IMG/VR virus record: IMGVR_UViG_3300021138_000014
Span: 1-64,000 of that record
From: a virus
Strand: one strand, 5' to 3'
Length of the DNA stretch: 64,000 nucleotides
Under the pieces are notes generated by a model. That model did no database searches. It was not told the DNA's origin and saw only the letters and a list, made by a program, of their open reading frames with translations. Positions 21,546-30,348 of the stretch are shown here, piece by piece. Position numbers and translations under genes: made by a program. Every line of letters begins with the position of its first letter. Within the stretch, counting starts at the first letter, position 1.

Positions 21546-22128
21546 AAACGTCAATCTCTCTATATTCAGGGGACTGAAGTTTATCGTAAACTTCCTTTTC
21601 GTACTCAAGGCTTGCGTTTCCAGATATCAACTGAGCAAGCGCAAAGGAGTCAGCTGCGTTGTCGTCTTTAAATTCCACGCCCCACTTCTTGTATACCTGC
21701 AAGAGCATCTGATTCTTTTGAACGTTTCCCTTGCCTGTGGCGTACTTCTTAAGCATGCTTGGGCTAACTATGTATGGGTAGCACGCATTTTCTGCCATAT
21801 ATGCACGCGCTTTAACTAATGACAACTTAACAGTGCCACCCAATTCTCCTAACATATTAGCCATCTGCGAACCGTAAGCGTACCCTTCGATCGCAGTGGC
21901 TTGAATAACATGACCCGTTGAGCGCTTGACCATGATGTTTTCAATAATATAATTTTGAATGTTTAATAACCGGGTAACCCCCATAGAATCAAACTTAGCA
22001 ACGCTAGTTTGGTAGGAACCATCTTCCCCTAGGAAAGTCATACCAAAGCCTGTGTAAGATTGATCTATACCAAGGTATACGTTAGTTGAAGTAAGTTCTC
22101 CTCCAACTAATTTAACACGTGCGGTCAT
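21538..22128 (-). CDS. RuvC-like Holliday junction resolvase
   Basis: RNase H-like fold. GIDQSYTGFG (about residue 20) has the first catalytic Asp, AIEGYAYG (about 79-86) the Glu, and DDNAADSFALA (about 154-164) the C-terminal acidic pair. It should cleave branched DNA made in recombination or before packaging. It overlaps the preceding gene by four bases and sits in the recombination cluster. Confidence 0.8.
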   Translation of the reverse strand: MTARVKLVGGELTSTNVYLGIDQSYTGFGMTFLGEDGSYQTSVAKFDSMGVTRLLNIQNYIIENIMVKRSTGHVIQATAIEGYAYGSQMANMLGELGGTVKLSLVKARAYMAENACYPYIVSPSMLKKYATGKGNVQKNQMLLQVYKKWGVEFKDDNAADSFALAQLISGNASLEYEKEVYDKLQSPEYREIDVYA

Positions 22129-22628
22129 GCAAATAACCGATTGTTTCCACGAGTAGTAGCGCTTTGTCCACCAATTCTTCGACTTAACTCTCGGCTAATC
22201 AAGGCGGTATCCTTTTCTACATTGTTGGTCATTACTTCAATGATCTTGCGGTAGGCATACTTCTCACTAAACTCCGCTTGCAACCTCATTACTTTAGGAT
22301 CTGTTTTAATGCGTGCTTTAATAAGGGCTACAGTTTCTTTTTTACCCGCAGAACTTGAGTCAATGTAACTTAGGCTTTCTTCAAACTCAAGGCTGTTTTC
22401 CGCGTTGCGCTCATCAATAAAAGCGCAAGCAAGTTGGGCGCTAAGGAAGTTGCTGTAAGCGGTTAACTTTGCAAATAAATGCATTAAACCATTGTCATCT
22501 AATTCTGTTACATCCTCAGGTATCTCTGGAATGTCTAACTCTTTAGAGGTTTGAAATAAAAATCCTTGCAAACTTACTGATTGAATTAATGGTTGGCTTG
22601 CGCCTTGTTTAATCTGAAGTTCGCTCAT
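22125..22628 (-). CDS. hypothetical helical protein, 167 aa
   Basis: Mostly helical with no known family. It lies between the Cas4-like nuclease and the RuvC-like resolvase and overlaps both, so a recombination accessory role is likely but unproven. Confidence 0.7.
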   Translation of the reverse strand: MSELQIKQGASQPLIQSVSLQGFLFQTSKELDIPEIPEDVTELDDNGLMHLFAKLTAYSNFLSAQLACAFIDERNAENSLEFEESLSYIDSSSAGKKETVALIKARIKTDPKVMRLQAEFSEKYAYRKIIEVMTNNVEKDTALISRELSRRIGGQSATTRGNNRLFA

Positions 22629-23478
22629 TTACCTGCTCCTCTGTATAGGATCTGCACTTCGTGCAACCTGCGGTACCGTTAATATTACACAGAGGGGGCG
22701 TGTTTTGCGAAATCGCGTCAAGGATTGACTGGGCTTGAGCAAACTTATCAAGCACTGAAAAATCATTTTTCTTAACAACAAATTCTTTAAGAGCATGGCT
22801 ACCCTTTGCCTCGTAAAGCAGTAGGGCTTCCTGTGGTGCATTTTTCATACCCATAAGTTCCATAAGTTTCATATAAATCTGAGCTTGGTTGATGTGATCA
22901 GAAAATGGGTGCTCTAAAGAATCAAAGGCTTTATCAAAATTATTGTTATGTTCGATCAAACGACCCCGATCATACCAACCTAGGGTTCCTACCCCCACTG
23001 ATTTGATCTCTAGTAGTAGGGGATCACCGAAGCCAAGCAATAGCCCATCTGCACTTCCGCTAATGCGGAGTGGTTCATGGCTTAATGGGATTTCATTGTA
23101 ATGAAGGTGTCGTGGATCTACCTTATGGTCACTGGGTAAACCTGTGAAAGTCTCCCGGCAATCGTCGCAATAGTATTTGCCGTACAACTTGTTCATATCT
23201 TTAAACCAGTTTTGCCAGCGATCATGAATCATGTGTCCAGTAGCAAACACAATTTCTCGTTGTAGGCTAGTTACTTCCGGGGCTTTAGGAGCACCTTGTA
23301 ATAAAAAGTATTGTTCTCTATGGCACCACTTGTTGCTTGCCATTGCTGAGGGGTGAATGACGTCTTGACGACGTGAGGTATCTTTTTCTTTAGCAATAAG
23401 CCATCGTTCAACTGGGCCAATTACTCTGGTGCTTTTGTCAACATTTAAAAACGCTTTCAGTGCACCAGTTGGCTTCAT
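22609..23478 (-). CDS. Cas4/RecB-like PD-(D/E)XK nuclease with Fe-S cysteines
   Basis: The nuclease core shows HPSAM, a GHMIHDRW helix, ISGSADG and LLEIKS (Asp, then Glu-x-Lys) and QAQIYM. One cysteine at 52 and three at the C terminus (C264, C272, C275) match the Cas4/AddB pattern that holds an iron-sulfur cluster. It would resect DNA ends for RecA-dependent recombination. The ATG overlaps the WhiB stop (ATGA) with AGGAAAAG upstream. Confidence 0.9.
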   Translation of the reverse strand: MKPTGALKAFLNVDKSTRVIGPVERWLIAKEKDTSRRQDVIHPSAMASNKWCHREQYFLLQGAPKAPEVTSLQREIVFATGHMIHDRWQNWFKDMNKLYGKYYCDDCRETFTGLPSDHKVDPRHLHYNEIPLSHEPLRISGSADGLLLGFGDPLLLEIKSVGVGTLGWYDRGRLIEHNNNFDKAFDSLEHPFSDHINQAQIYMKLMELMGMKNAPQEALLLYEAKGSHALKEFVVKKNDFSVLDKFAQAQSILDAISQNTPPLCNINGTAGCTKCRSYTEEQVNERTSD

Positions 23479-23783
23479 CTTTTCCTAACCCACTCTTCCA
23501 ATGTCTTATCGTTCTTCTTGGCTTTACGCTTAAGAGCATTGCGTTCACGATGGCTGAGTCCTCCCCAGATACCGTGTTGCTCGTTGTTGCCTTCGGCGTA
23601 CAACATGCACTCAATTCGTACGGGACATTCTGCCTTACCGTCTTTGCCAAAGCAAATCGCTTTAGCCTTGTCGGCAATCAGTTTGTATTTGGCTTTATCG
23701 CGTGGGGGAAACCAAAGTTCTGTGTCCATAGATCGACACTTGGCTTTGTGGCGCCAACCTTCTATTCCTTCGTCTTCGTACAA
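23475..23783 (-). CDS. whiB: WhiB-family iron-sulfur regulator
   Basis: Four cysteines and the GIWGGLS turn followed by a basic tail mark a WhiB protein, a redox-sensitive transcription regulator found in actinobacteria and their phages. Unusually, the second and third cysteines are eight residues apart (ICFGKDGKAEC) instead of two, while the third-fourth spacing (CPVRIEC) is normal. The TTG at 23783 is preferred since AGGAG lies five bases upstream; a GTG at 23789 is possible. It probably redirects host transcription. Confidence 0.9.
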   Translation of the reverse strand: MYEDEGIEGWRHKAKCRSMDTELWFPPRDKAKYKLIADKAKAICFGKDGKAECPVRIECMLYAEGNNEQHGIWGGLSHRERNALKRKAKKNDKTLEEWVRKR

Positions 23784-24100
23784 GAACACTCCTGGAGTCT
23801 GTGGCGCAGCTCCAGAAAGTCATCCTCCGTTAACATTATGTAATTCTCACCGTTAAGGTGGAAACCGAGGACAGGCATACGATTGTCAAGAATCGCTTCA
23901 GTAACAATCTTCTCTAGAACCGCAGCCTTTACGGATACGGATTGCTTGCCAGTCCACTTGTGTTCTACAAGTAAATCGCTACTTCTGACGTCGCCTTTAC
24001 GGCTCCAAAAAGCACCGCTAGCCGCGTTACGCTGACCACCGATAGCTTTTGCAAGCCTATCCTCATGCTTCCTTGACTCTTGCTGTCCTTTACTCCTCAT
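23762..24100 (-). CDS. Hjc-like PD-(D/E)XK nuclease, 112 aa
   Basis: The pattern NAASGAFWSRKGDVRSSDLL followed by VEHK (Asp, then Glu-x-Lys) and an EKIVTEA helix resembles archaeal Hjc-type and phage resolvase-like nucleases. The ATG at 24100 overlaps the recA end; a TTG at 24118 is the alternative. Together with RecA it fits branch cleavage. Confidence 0.65.
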   Translation of the reverse strand: MRSKGQQESRKHEDRLAKAIGGQRNAASGAFWSRKGDVRSSDLLVEHKWTGKQSVSVKAAVLEKIVTEAILDNRMPVLGFHLNGENYIMLTEDDFLELRHRLQECSCTKTKE

Positions 24101-25163
24101 CGGTGGTGGCTTCAACAATGTACTTTGAGCCAGCCTTGATGGTTTCTAGGACGTCCTTCTCCAGACGCTCTCGGAGGTCGATCTCCTCCTTGATAGAGCT
24201 AACCATAGCATCTCCTCCTTGCCATTTTCTATCGCCGTAACTATAGAAGGCACCAGCACGAGTAATAACCTTGTTAAGGACCCCAAGTGAAGCAATCTGC
24301 TTAGCAAAGTCGTATTCACCGGGAGGAACTGATCCCCCGTCAGCAAAATAAAAGTCTAGGTATGCCACTTGCGATGGTGGGGCAACCTTGTTCTTGAGGG
24401 TACGAACCTTGATAGTCTGACCGATACGGCGCTTGCTATCTCCTGAACCAACCTCTAACCACTCATCACGCTTGATCTCAAGACGAGTAAAGAAGGCATA
24501 GTCTTTGCCTAATCCGCCGGGGGTGGTTCGTGGATCTCCGTACATGACGCCGATCTTTGAGCGCCACTGATTGATGATCAAACCAATAAAAGGTCGTTCC
24601 TGTTCAGTAAGTGAACGCTTGCTAGCGGGACCTACCTTACGGAAAAACTTATTAGTTAGGAGCGCTCCCTTTCCGACGGTGAACTCATCCATGTCTTTCT
24701 CATCTTCTGCACCTGGAACCAGAGCAGGCAAGGAATCAACAACAATACAATCGATAGACTTACTTTCAGCAATTTTGATAACTGTTTCAAATGCTTCCTC
24801 CATAATATTCGTGGATACTACGTAAACGCGTGATAGATCCACTCCGCATAATTCTGCATAAGAAGGAACCCATTGTTCTGCAGCTACCCAAACTGCTGTA
24901 AAATCTGGATCTTTTTCTTGATTGGCTGCAATAGTTTTTAGGGCAATAGCGGTTTTACCATTACTGGCTTCTCCTACTAACTCTGCCCATTGGTTGGTCG
25001 GCCATCCGCCACCCAAAATTACATCAAGTGATAATGAACCTGTTGTCATGTGAGAAATTAGATCTTCTCTAATCTCTGATCCTAGGACAATAGCCCCTGG
25101 ATTCTTCTTATTAACTAATGCGATGGTTTTTAAAAGTTCTTTGTTCTTCTCCGCTGTTGTCAT
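24090..25163 (-). CDS. recA: RecA recombinase
   Basis: The 357-residue ATPase has Walker A GEASNGKT (64-71), an IVVDSLPALVP Walker B region, and a typical GALLTNKFFRKV to LIINQWR stretch. RecA forms filaments on single-stranded DNA and pairs homologous strands. The Walker A differs from the bacterial consensus (GPESSGKT), as is common for phage RecA. Neighbours encode nucleases of the same pathway. Confidence 0.95.
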   Translation of the reverse strand: MTTAEKNKELLKTIALVNKKNPGAIVLGSEIREDLISHMTTGSLSLDVILGGGWPTNQWAELVGEASNGKTAIALKTIAANQEKDPDFTAVWVAAEQWVPSYAELCGVDLSRVYVVSTNIMEEAFETVIKIAESKSIDCIVVDSLPALVPGAEDEKDMDEFTVGKGALLTNKFFRKVGPASKRSLTEQERPFIGLIINQWRSKIGVMYGDPRTTPGGLGKDYAFFTRLEIKRDEWLEVGSGDSKRRIGQTIKVRTLKNKVAPPSQVAYLDFYFADGGSVPPGEYDFAKQIASLGVLNKVITRAGAFYSYGDRKWQGGDAMVSSIKEEIDLRERLEKDVLETIKAGSKYIVEATTDEE

Positions 25164-25546
25164 TATTCGAGTTTACCAATAATCGTCGTAGGATTCCAAC
25201 CGCCAGTTGGCACTTGAAAGGCTTTCTGTGTAGGACCTGCGGATGGGATATTTACTCCACCTGCACCACTACCTGATTGAACTTTAGGGTACCCACAGTC
25301 ATAGCACCGCCATGCATCTTGTGGACCGTTCTGCGTGGCAATTGAACCCACTTTCATGTAATTTCCACTACGGCATTCTGGGCAAGCGCCTGAACTAGAA
25401 ACACTTCCCATTGGACGACCAGTAGGTTGTTGTTGTGGTTGTTGATATGTATCCATAGGTCGTTGCGAGGGAGCCAACGGCAGATCGGATGACCGTGTTG
25501 TGGGCGTAGCATTACCACCCGCATGTTTAGACCAGAAGTTACTCAT
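25163..25546 (-). CDS. zinc-ribbon protein with disordered ends, 127 aa
   Basis: CPEC (about 55-58) and CYDC (about 81-84) make a zinc ribbon inside a Gln/Pro/Gly-rich, probably disordered protein. It may be a single-stranded DNA or RNA binder. One-base overlap with recA. Confidence 0.7.
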   Translation of the reverse strand: MSNFWSKHAGGNATPTTRSSDLPLAPSQRPMDTYQQPQQQPTGRPMGSVSSSGACPECRSGNYMKVGSIATQNGPQDAWRCYDCGYPKVQSGSGAGGVNIPSAGPTQKAFQVPTGGWNPTTIIGKLE

Positions 25547-25985
25547 CTCTTATTATTCCTCCTATAGCGTTTATATCTATTAAGCCCAATTCTACTCCTG
25601 AGGACAGGGTAGAAATAATCCCAGACATAGAAATCATCTTGTAAATATCTTCTATCTTATGGTATTCAGAGTGAAGGTCTTCAGAATCTAAATCTATTCC
25701 TGCCTCACGCATTCTTTCAAATTGAACGGCGGCCATAGCTTGAGAATTAATATCGGCCATTGCCTCGATAAAGGGAAGTAACCCCATGATCTCCGATAGT
25801 CGATCTTCGCTACCCTGTAGTTCGGTTTGCTTACCCTCTTCACTAACCGGAAGCATTCCTACGGCTTTGGCAACATAGTTTGGATCTTCTATAGAAGCGT
25901 CATAAAAATACCAGCGAAGTAAGGTGGCAACAGACACCTCAATAATTTGAGGTTCAAATTTAGGTTGCCAAAATTTCCAACTCAT
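25539..25985 (-). CDS. hypothetical protein, 148 aa
   Basis: Unknown acidic, mostly helical protein. It lies between Pol I and the zinc-ribbon gene with small overlaps on both sides, hence likely a replication accessory. Confidence 0.7.
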   Translation of the reverse strand: MSWKFWQPKFEPQIIEVSVATLLRWYFYDASIEDPNYVAKAVGMLPVSEEGKQTELQGSEDRLSEIMGLLPFIEAMADINSQAMAAVQFERMREAGIDLDSEDLHSEYHKIEDIYKMISMSGIISTLSSGVELGLIDINAIGGIIRDE

Positions 25986-27988
25986 TGATCTTTAGCCTCT
26001 CCCCACCGCTCTACAACTTTAATATCTGCAATTAAAGGAACCTCTAAAAGATCAATATCTTCCATGGCTCTTCTAATAGCGGATACAGTTTCCTCCACCA
26101 GATTGTCTGGGGCTAGGGTAACCAATTCATCGTGAACTGTGAGGATTAGTTTAGCCTCTTTAGGCAAAAACTCATAAGCGCGAACCATAGCCCACTTAAT
26201 AATGTCGGCCGCAGTTCCTTGAATACGTGTATTAAAGGCTTGACGCTCCGCCCCAGCCCGCTCTCCTTTATCCGAGGAGTTTAATTCTGGCAAAAACCGT
26301 TTACGTCCTAGGCGGGTCTTGATGTACGGGATAGGCTCCTTTTGCCGGGCGTATTGAATAACGGTTTTCTTATACGACAAGATGGCGGGGAACTCTTTAC
26401 CAAAGTCTTCTAGTAGTTGCCGAGCCTCGGGAACCGTCTTATTAATCTTCTTAGCAATCTTTTCGGCTCCAACACCATAAGCAATTGATAACACTAATTC
26501 TTTTCCCGCCTTGCGATCCACGCCAACTCTATCGCCTACGGTGGTGTACAAATCACGCTTCTCTTTATACGAAAGTATCATGGTTTCTTCTTTAGCCAAA
26601 GAAGCAATAACTCTAGGTTCAATTTGACTGTAGTCCGCTACAATTAATTTGTAACCTTCGGGAGCAATAAATAGGTTTCTAATCGCCTTGCCGTTAGGGG
26701 TATGCGGTGCTGGAACATTTTGAAGGTTTGGGTTACGGCTGGAAAAACGACCTGTCTCGGCCCCGTGCTGAATAAAGTCACAGTGCAATCGACCATTGAT
26801 AAGCATGCTGTCTTTGGTTTCTAATTTAGCTTTGCCGCCTGTGGTACGAACTACCTCACCACCCAAGTATGGAATAACATACGTGCTACGCAATTTATTT
26901 AAATCAGAGTAATTAAGTAGGGCATTTACTAAAGGATCTTCTTCTCTAAACTCTTCTAATGCTTCGGCTGATACAGAGTAGTCACTAATACTACGTTCCT
27001 TTGCCAATTTTCCTTTACCCTTACCCGTCAATAACTTTGGCTTAAGTCCCCGGTTTCCGTCTTTTACTGACCCGTATAAAAGCTCTTGCTTCTCGGGGTT
27101 TGAGTTTAAATTAAATTGACGACCAGCAATCCGAAAAATATTTGCCTTTGCTTCTTCAATATCCGCGTCTAAACGCTTGTCTAATTCAAAAAGCGCTTCT
27201 AGATCCAAGGGTGCACCTGTAAGTTTCATGTCACAAAGTACTCGGAGCACCTTCATCTCAAGGTTCATTGTGGCTTGAACATCAGCCTCAATGACCTTCT
27301 TACTAATAATCTTCCACAATTCCCATGTGTACTTGGCATCAAGTTTGGCATATAGGGCTACCTCTTGAAAAGAGTACTTCTCTACTTCTGCTCCCACACC
27401 CTTTTCCATCTCAAAACCCATTTCTCGCTTTAAGCAATCCGCTAAACCACAACGATTCTTGTTACGGTTGTCGGATATAAAAGAAGCAATCATGGTGTCA
27501 AAATAAGGCTCAGCTGGTACGCGACCACCGTAGTACTTAGCAACGGAGGTTAAATCAAAAATAAGGTTGTGACCTACTTTTAAAATATTTTCGTTAAACA
27601 TCAAAGGCTCTAACGCTGCAAATACTTCTGCGGGGTATAATTGCTTTGGTGGATCAGTAAAAACCTTAGTTGCTAATTTGGATGAGCGTGAATAATCAGC
27701 ATCTCTAATGGTCAACCCAGAGTCCGCACGCTTCTGTCCTTGCCCAGTTAAGGGCTTCACAACCTCTTTTAAATCACCGTTTGGATGACCCATAGGAATA
27801 ACATCCGAACGCCCCCAAGTAGAAAAACTAATCCAAAGCACCTCATTAACAGGCGTGTCTCCGCGTCGATCGCCAACGGTTTCTACGTCATAAGCAAAGG
27901 CATCTTGCTTCATGTAATAAGCGATCATCTCATCAAGCGCTTCTTTAGTTGTAATTGCTTTTACTTCGTGTATCAACTTATCCCCCAA
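25982..27988 (-). CDS. polA: DNA polymerase I (family A) with 3'-5' exonuclease
   Basis: The N-terminal proofreading domain has YDVET (about 33-37), GHNLIFDL and a late YAKLDAKYTWEL. The polymerase domain has motif A ADYSQIEPR (about 450), motif B with Lys/Tyr-Gly (ELVLSIAYGVG) and motif C TVHDELV (about 619). There is no 5'-nuclease domain, and 668 residues is usual for phage Pol A. This is the replicative polymerase of the phage. The start shown is TTG; a second TTG at 27976 has GGGGGAT upstream and fits better as a ribosome-site start. Confidence 0.95.
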   Translation of the reverse strand: MGDKLIHEVKAITTKEALDEMIAYYMKQDAFAYDVETVGDRRGDTPVNEVLWISFSTWGRSDVIPMGHPNGDLKEVVKPLTGQGQKRADSGLTIRDADYSRSSKLATKVFTDPPKQLYPAEVFAALEPLMFNENILKVGHNLIFDLTSVAKYYGGRVPAEPYFDTMIASFISDNRNKNRCGLADCLKREMGFEMEKGVGAEVEKYSFQEVALYAKLDAKYTWELWKIISKKVIEADVQATMNLEMKVLRVLCDMKLTGAPLDLEALFELDKRLDADIEEAKANIFRIAGRQFNLNSNPEKQELLYGSVKDGNRGLKPKLLTGKGKGKLAKERSISDYSVSAEALEEFREEDPLVNALLNYSDLNKLRSTYVIPYLGGEVVRTTGGKAKLETKDSMLINGRLHCDFIQHGAETGRFSSRNPNLQNVPAPHTPNGKAIRNLFIAPEGYKLIVADYSQIEPRVIASLAKEETMILSYKEKRDLYTTVGDRVGVDRKAGKELVLSIAYGVGAEKIAKKINKTVPEARQLLEDFGKEFPAILSYKKTVIQYARQKEPIPYIKTRLGRKRFLPELNSSDKGERAGAERQAFNTRIQGTAADIIKWAMVRAYEFLPKEAKLILTVHDELVTLAPDNLVEETVSAIRRAMEDIDLLEVPLIADIKVVERWGEAKDQ

Positions 27989-27996
27989 TGAGTAGA

Positions 27997-28033
27997 GGCG
28001 CTAGCCTATAAGTACTAGCGCCCCCACGTCCAA
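27997..28033 (-). promoter_or_regulatory. candidate pol promoter with 8-bp hairpin
   Basis: On the minus strand TTGGAC (28033-28028) and TATAGG (28010-28005) are 17 bases apart. GGCGCTAG/CTAGCGCC (27997-28022) forms a perfect 8-bp inverted repeat across the -10. The hairpin may mark an operator or a leader structure. Confidence 0.35.
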
Positions 28034-28038
28034 TTTGA

Positions 28039-28701
28039 TTACTTAAGCTTGTCAGCCAACTCTTGAAGATCCTTTAAGCTAGAACGTGAAATCAAACGCT
28101 CTGAACTGTATGGGGTGATGGTCTTTGCAAACGCCTGAACGTCTGCTTCGTTGACACCAAAGTCTTCCTGAAGGTCGCGCGCCTTCACTGGAATCATTTG
28201 ATAGCTTGTATTCTGCTTAACGCCTGTACGGGAAAGTGTCCAGTATCCGGCGCTCAATGGACCAAAGCTGCCTGATGCGTGCTGTTGCAAAGTTTCGTAA
28301 AAACGAACAGACGATACGGTCATTACTTGATGGAGGAAAGGCTTAACTCCGAGGTTGATAACGTTGAACTTATGCTTTGAGACTGGCTTATGAACAACAT
28401 CAAGACAGAGTGGGCAATTACTGCCGAGACAGACGAATGTTCGACGACCCTCAGTGATTTCGTTGATCCAGTGCTCTTTATAGTTAACGACTGGTGCGTC
28501 GTCGATAAAACGGACAAGCGTACGAGTTTCTGAGTATTTGAAGTCATCTGGATATTCTCCTCCTGAGCGCTCTTCTGTTTGCCAGCCTGATGTGATGCCA
28601 ATTGAAGAAGCATCTACTGTTGTTGCTGGACGAGCATCTACTGAGAACTCGTCGTCTTCTGTTACGAAGCTTGTTGCATCTAGATTTTGGTTGATTCCCA
28701 T
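28039..28701 (-). CDS. putative single-stranded DNA-binding protein
   Basis: His77-x13-Cys91-x4-Cys96-x2-Cys99 is close to the zinc site of T4 gp32 (His, three Cys), set in a beta-rich central domain. The N terminus is acidic and the C terminus helical. Position directly upstream of the polymerase gene supports a gp32-like role in coating single-stranded DNA. Overall similarity to gp32 cannot be proven by eye. Confidence 0.6.
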   Translation of the reverse strand: MGINQNLDATSFVTEDDEFSVDARPATTVDASSIGITSGWQTEERSGGEYPDDFKYSETRTLVRFIDDAPVVNYKEHWINEITEGRRTFVCLGSNCPLCLDVVHKPVSKHKFNVINLGVKPFLHQVMTVSSVRFYETLQQHASGSFGPLSAGYWTLSRTGVKQNTSYQMIPVKARDLQEDFGVNEADVQAFAKTITPYSSERLISRSSLKDLQELADKLK

Positions 28702-28742
28702 TTATTTTTATCCTTAGTTTATTTATGGTTATTTATGGTTAT

Positions 28743-29198
28743 TTAGTTTTGTTCGTGCTGTCTTATCTCTTCCCACGTTTCCGTGAGTTTTGATGTTATA
28801 CCCCTGTGCTTAGCCCACTCTATACGGTTAGCGTGTAAAACACCAGCCTTGGCAAAGATATTAATCGCCGCCTCAATCATGGCCCGTGTATATAAACGCC
28901 GACCTTCTCTCATCTCACCGTTCTTGTCAGGTTTGGCTGGCAAGCGGTAAGGCGACAGAGGAATGTAGCCTTCCTTCATCCACAATCGTATCGTAATGAT
29001 CGGCCGATTCAAAGCCGACGCGAGCGCCCCAATTGTGAACATTTCTATGTCCTTGCCGTTGGGCAGGGTCCGCATCTTGGGGTGCTTATCCCAAGCAACT
29101 TTTTCTGGAGTTTCTTTTACTGGGGGAGTTTTGATCTTTTTTTTGCTTCCCGGATAAAAAAGGTCTCCAAAGGAGTCTTCAATAAAATCTGAGGTCAT
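28743..29198 (-). CDS. MerR-like helix-turn-helix protein, 151 aa
   Basis: The middle section MFTIGALASALNRPIITIRL reads as a MerR-type winged helix (first helix-turn-helix, then WMKEGYIPLS), followed by RRLYTRAMIEA. The N terminus is basic and disordered. It likely regulates phage transcription. A 10-bp tandem repeat (TTATTTATGG) occurs between this gene and the next. Confidence 0.65.
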   Translation of the reverse strand: MTSDFIEDSFGDLFYPGSKKKIKTPPVKETPEKVAWDKHPKMRTLPNGKDIEMFTIGALASALNRPIITIRLWMKEGYIPLSPYRLPAKPDKNGEMREGRRLYTRAMIEAAINIFAKAGVLHANRIEWAKHRGITSKLTETWEEIRQHEQN

Positions 29199-29581
29199 AG
29201 TATGAAAGCGTACGTTACCTTAGTATCAACAAGCGAATCGATCTCTTCTTCAGTGATCTGACCCTTGTAATGGGCCGCCATAATGGCGTCGTCTTTAATA
29301 ACAGGTACGTATTCAACGCAGTCTTCCCAGATACCCTTAGCCTTAAGCATTTCCTCAGCTTCTTCGAGCTTAATGGATTTACTTTCTTTACGCTGGTATG
29401 TGAGTTTAAGATCGTCGTTAAGTTCTAAGCGGAGGTGACCGCTATCGTCCTCTGTGCCTTCAGCTTGCAACACAGCGACTAATTTGTCGCGCAAAAGTTT
29501 CTTGCGATCAGCAAGTAATTTTTCTTGATCTTTAATGGCTCGGTACTGTCGAGCGTCTTCTACATAGTCTTGAAGTGCCAT
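29195..29581 (-). CDS. hypothetical coiled-coil protein, 128 aa
   Basis: The N-terminal helix (AIKDQEKLLADRKKLLRDKL) is coiled-coil-like. The rest is acidic. Family not recognised. Its ribosome site GGGAGG lies in the 3' arm of a CTCCC-AAAA-GGGAG hairpin, so translation may be controlled by that structure. Confidence 0.7.
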   Translation of the reverse strand: MALQDYVEDARQYRAIKDQEKLLADRKKLLRDKLVAVLQAEGTEDDSGHLRLELNDDLKLTYQRKESKSIKLEEAEEMLKAKGIWEDCVEYVPVIKDDAIMAAHYKGQITEEEIDSLVDTKVTYAFIL

Positions 29582-29586
29582 GTAAG

Positions 29587-29601
29587 CCTCCCTTTTGGGA
29601 G
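29587..29601 (-). promoter_or_regulatory. hairpin sequestering the ribosome site
   Basis: CTCCC-AAAA-GGGAG(G) on the minus strand covers the Shine-Dalgarno sequence GGGAGG, five bases before the ATG at 29581. No T run follows, so it is not a terminator. Confidence 0.5.
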
Positions 29602-29612
29602 TAACTTAGGGC

Positions 29613-29771
29613 TTAGTTGTGGGTCTTGTCAACTTTAATGTAGTGCTCAAGCGCCTTGATAATCACGCTTGTGACGGTAACCTTTTCAGCAGCAGCTTTC
29701 TTCTGCACAGCAAGCCAGAGGTCATCGGAGACCCGGATTGTGCGCGTAGGCGTCTTAGGTGCGTTAGGCAT
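29613..29771 (-). CDS. ribbon-helix-helix DNA-binding protein, 52 aa
   Basis: The strand TRTIRVSDDLW and the following helices (LAVQKKAAAEKVTVTSVIIK, then ALEHYIK) match the Arc/CopG ribbon-helix-helix fold. Such dimers are operon repressors. It sits between the coiled-coil gene and the lysis island and may autoregulate either. Confidence 0.7.
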   Translation of the reverse strand: MPNAPKTPTRTIRVSDDLWLAVQKKAAAEKVTVTSVIIKALEHYIKVDKTHN

Positions 29772-29780
29772 TAGATAAGT

Positions 29781-30020
29781 CTACCCGTTTGGGCGCTCTT
29801 CTAGGTTCGAAACGTAGGGTGTTTGTATGTGAGAATCTGGGGCTACATTTGGCTTGTTCTGTGAATTTGATGGCATAGCCAACCCAGCCGTTGCTGCCGT
29901 TACCGCCATGCCTATGTGCATTGGATCGGTAGCAAAGTTACTTGATTTCCAAGCGGCTAGTCCAGCCAAGGAAGACAAGATAACTGATTTAGGATCTTTG
30001 ATCGGGAATTTGAAGGACAT
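29781..30020 (-). CDS. small protein with hydrophobic segments, 79 aa
   Basis: Hydrophobic stretches at about residues 13-24 and 35-49 could be weak membrane segments; the C terminus is polar. It is downstream of the DUF1003 membrane protein and endolysin genes, so a holin-associated role is possible but unproven. Confidence 0.6.
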   Translation of the reverse strand: MSFKFPIKDPKSVILSSLAGLAAWKSSNFATDPMHIGMAVTAATAGLAMPSNSQNKPNVAPDSHIQTPYVSNLEERPNG

Positions 30021-30348
30021 TCATAATCTCCTTTACATTGCGACGAATCTCCTCAAGATGGTCATGAGACGCTTGATCCAGTTTAAGATCTTTTTCAATA
30101 ATGCGTCGGTCTTCATTTCCAGATCTATTGGTTGCATTAAGAATTAACCCAGAAAGCAAAATAGATTCTAAAGAAACAATAAGTGTTAAAAGCCCATAAG
30201 GAAACGCTTCAAACCTAAACGCTACCCAAGATCCCCACCAAACAGCGTGAAAAAGCATAAACCAGTAAGAAGCAAAAGCCGTTGATGCCCAGTCCGAAAC
30301 AGCCTGAAACTTAACAGCAATTCCTTTTTTCTTTCTATACTTTGTCAT
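29989..30348 (-). CDS. DUF1003-family membrane protein, possible holin
   Basis: Two membrane helices (about residues 24-43 and 50-70) are followed by a conserved NRSGNEDRR and a helical cytoplasmic tail, the pattern of DUF1003 proteins. Located directly after the endolysin gene with ATGA overlap, it is the best holin candidate in this window. Confidence 0.75.
   Translation of the reverse strand: MTKYRKKKGIAVKFQAVSDWASTAFASYWFMLFHAVWWGSWVAFRFEAFPYGLLTLIVSLESILLSGLILNATNRSGNEDRRIIEKDLKLDQASHDHLEEIRRNVKEIMNVLQIPDQRS

Noticed and set aside
28719-28745. TTATTTATGG tandem repeat as a regulatory site
   Set aside because: Only about two and a half copies in AT-rich spacer DNA; no palindrome and no similar copies elsewhere were noticed.
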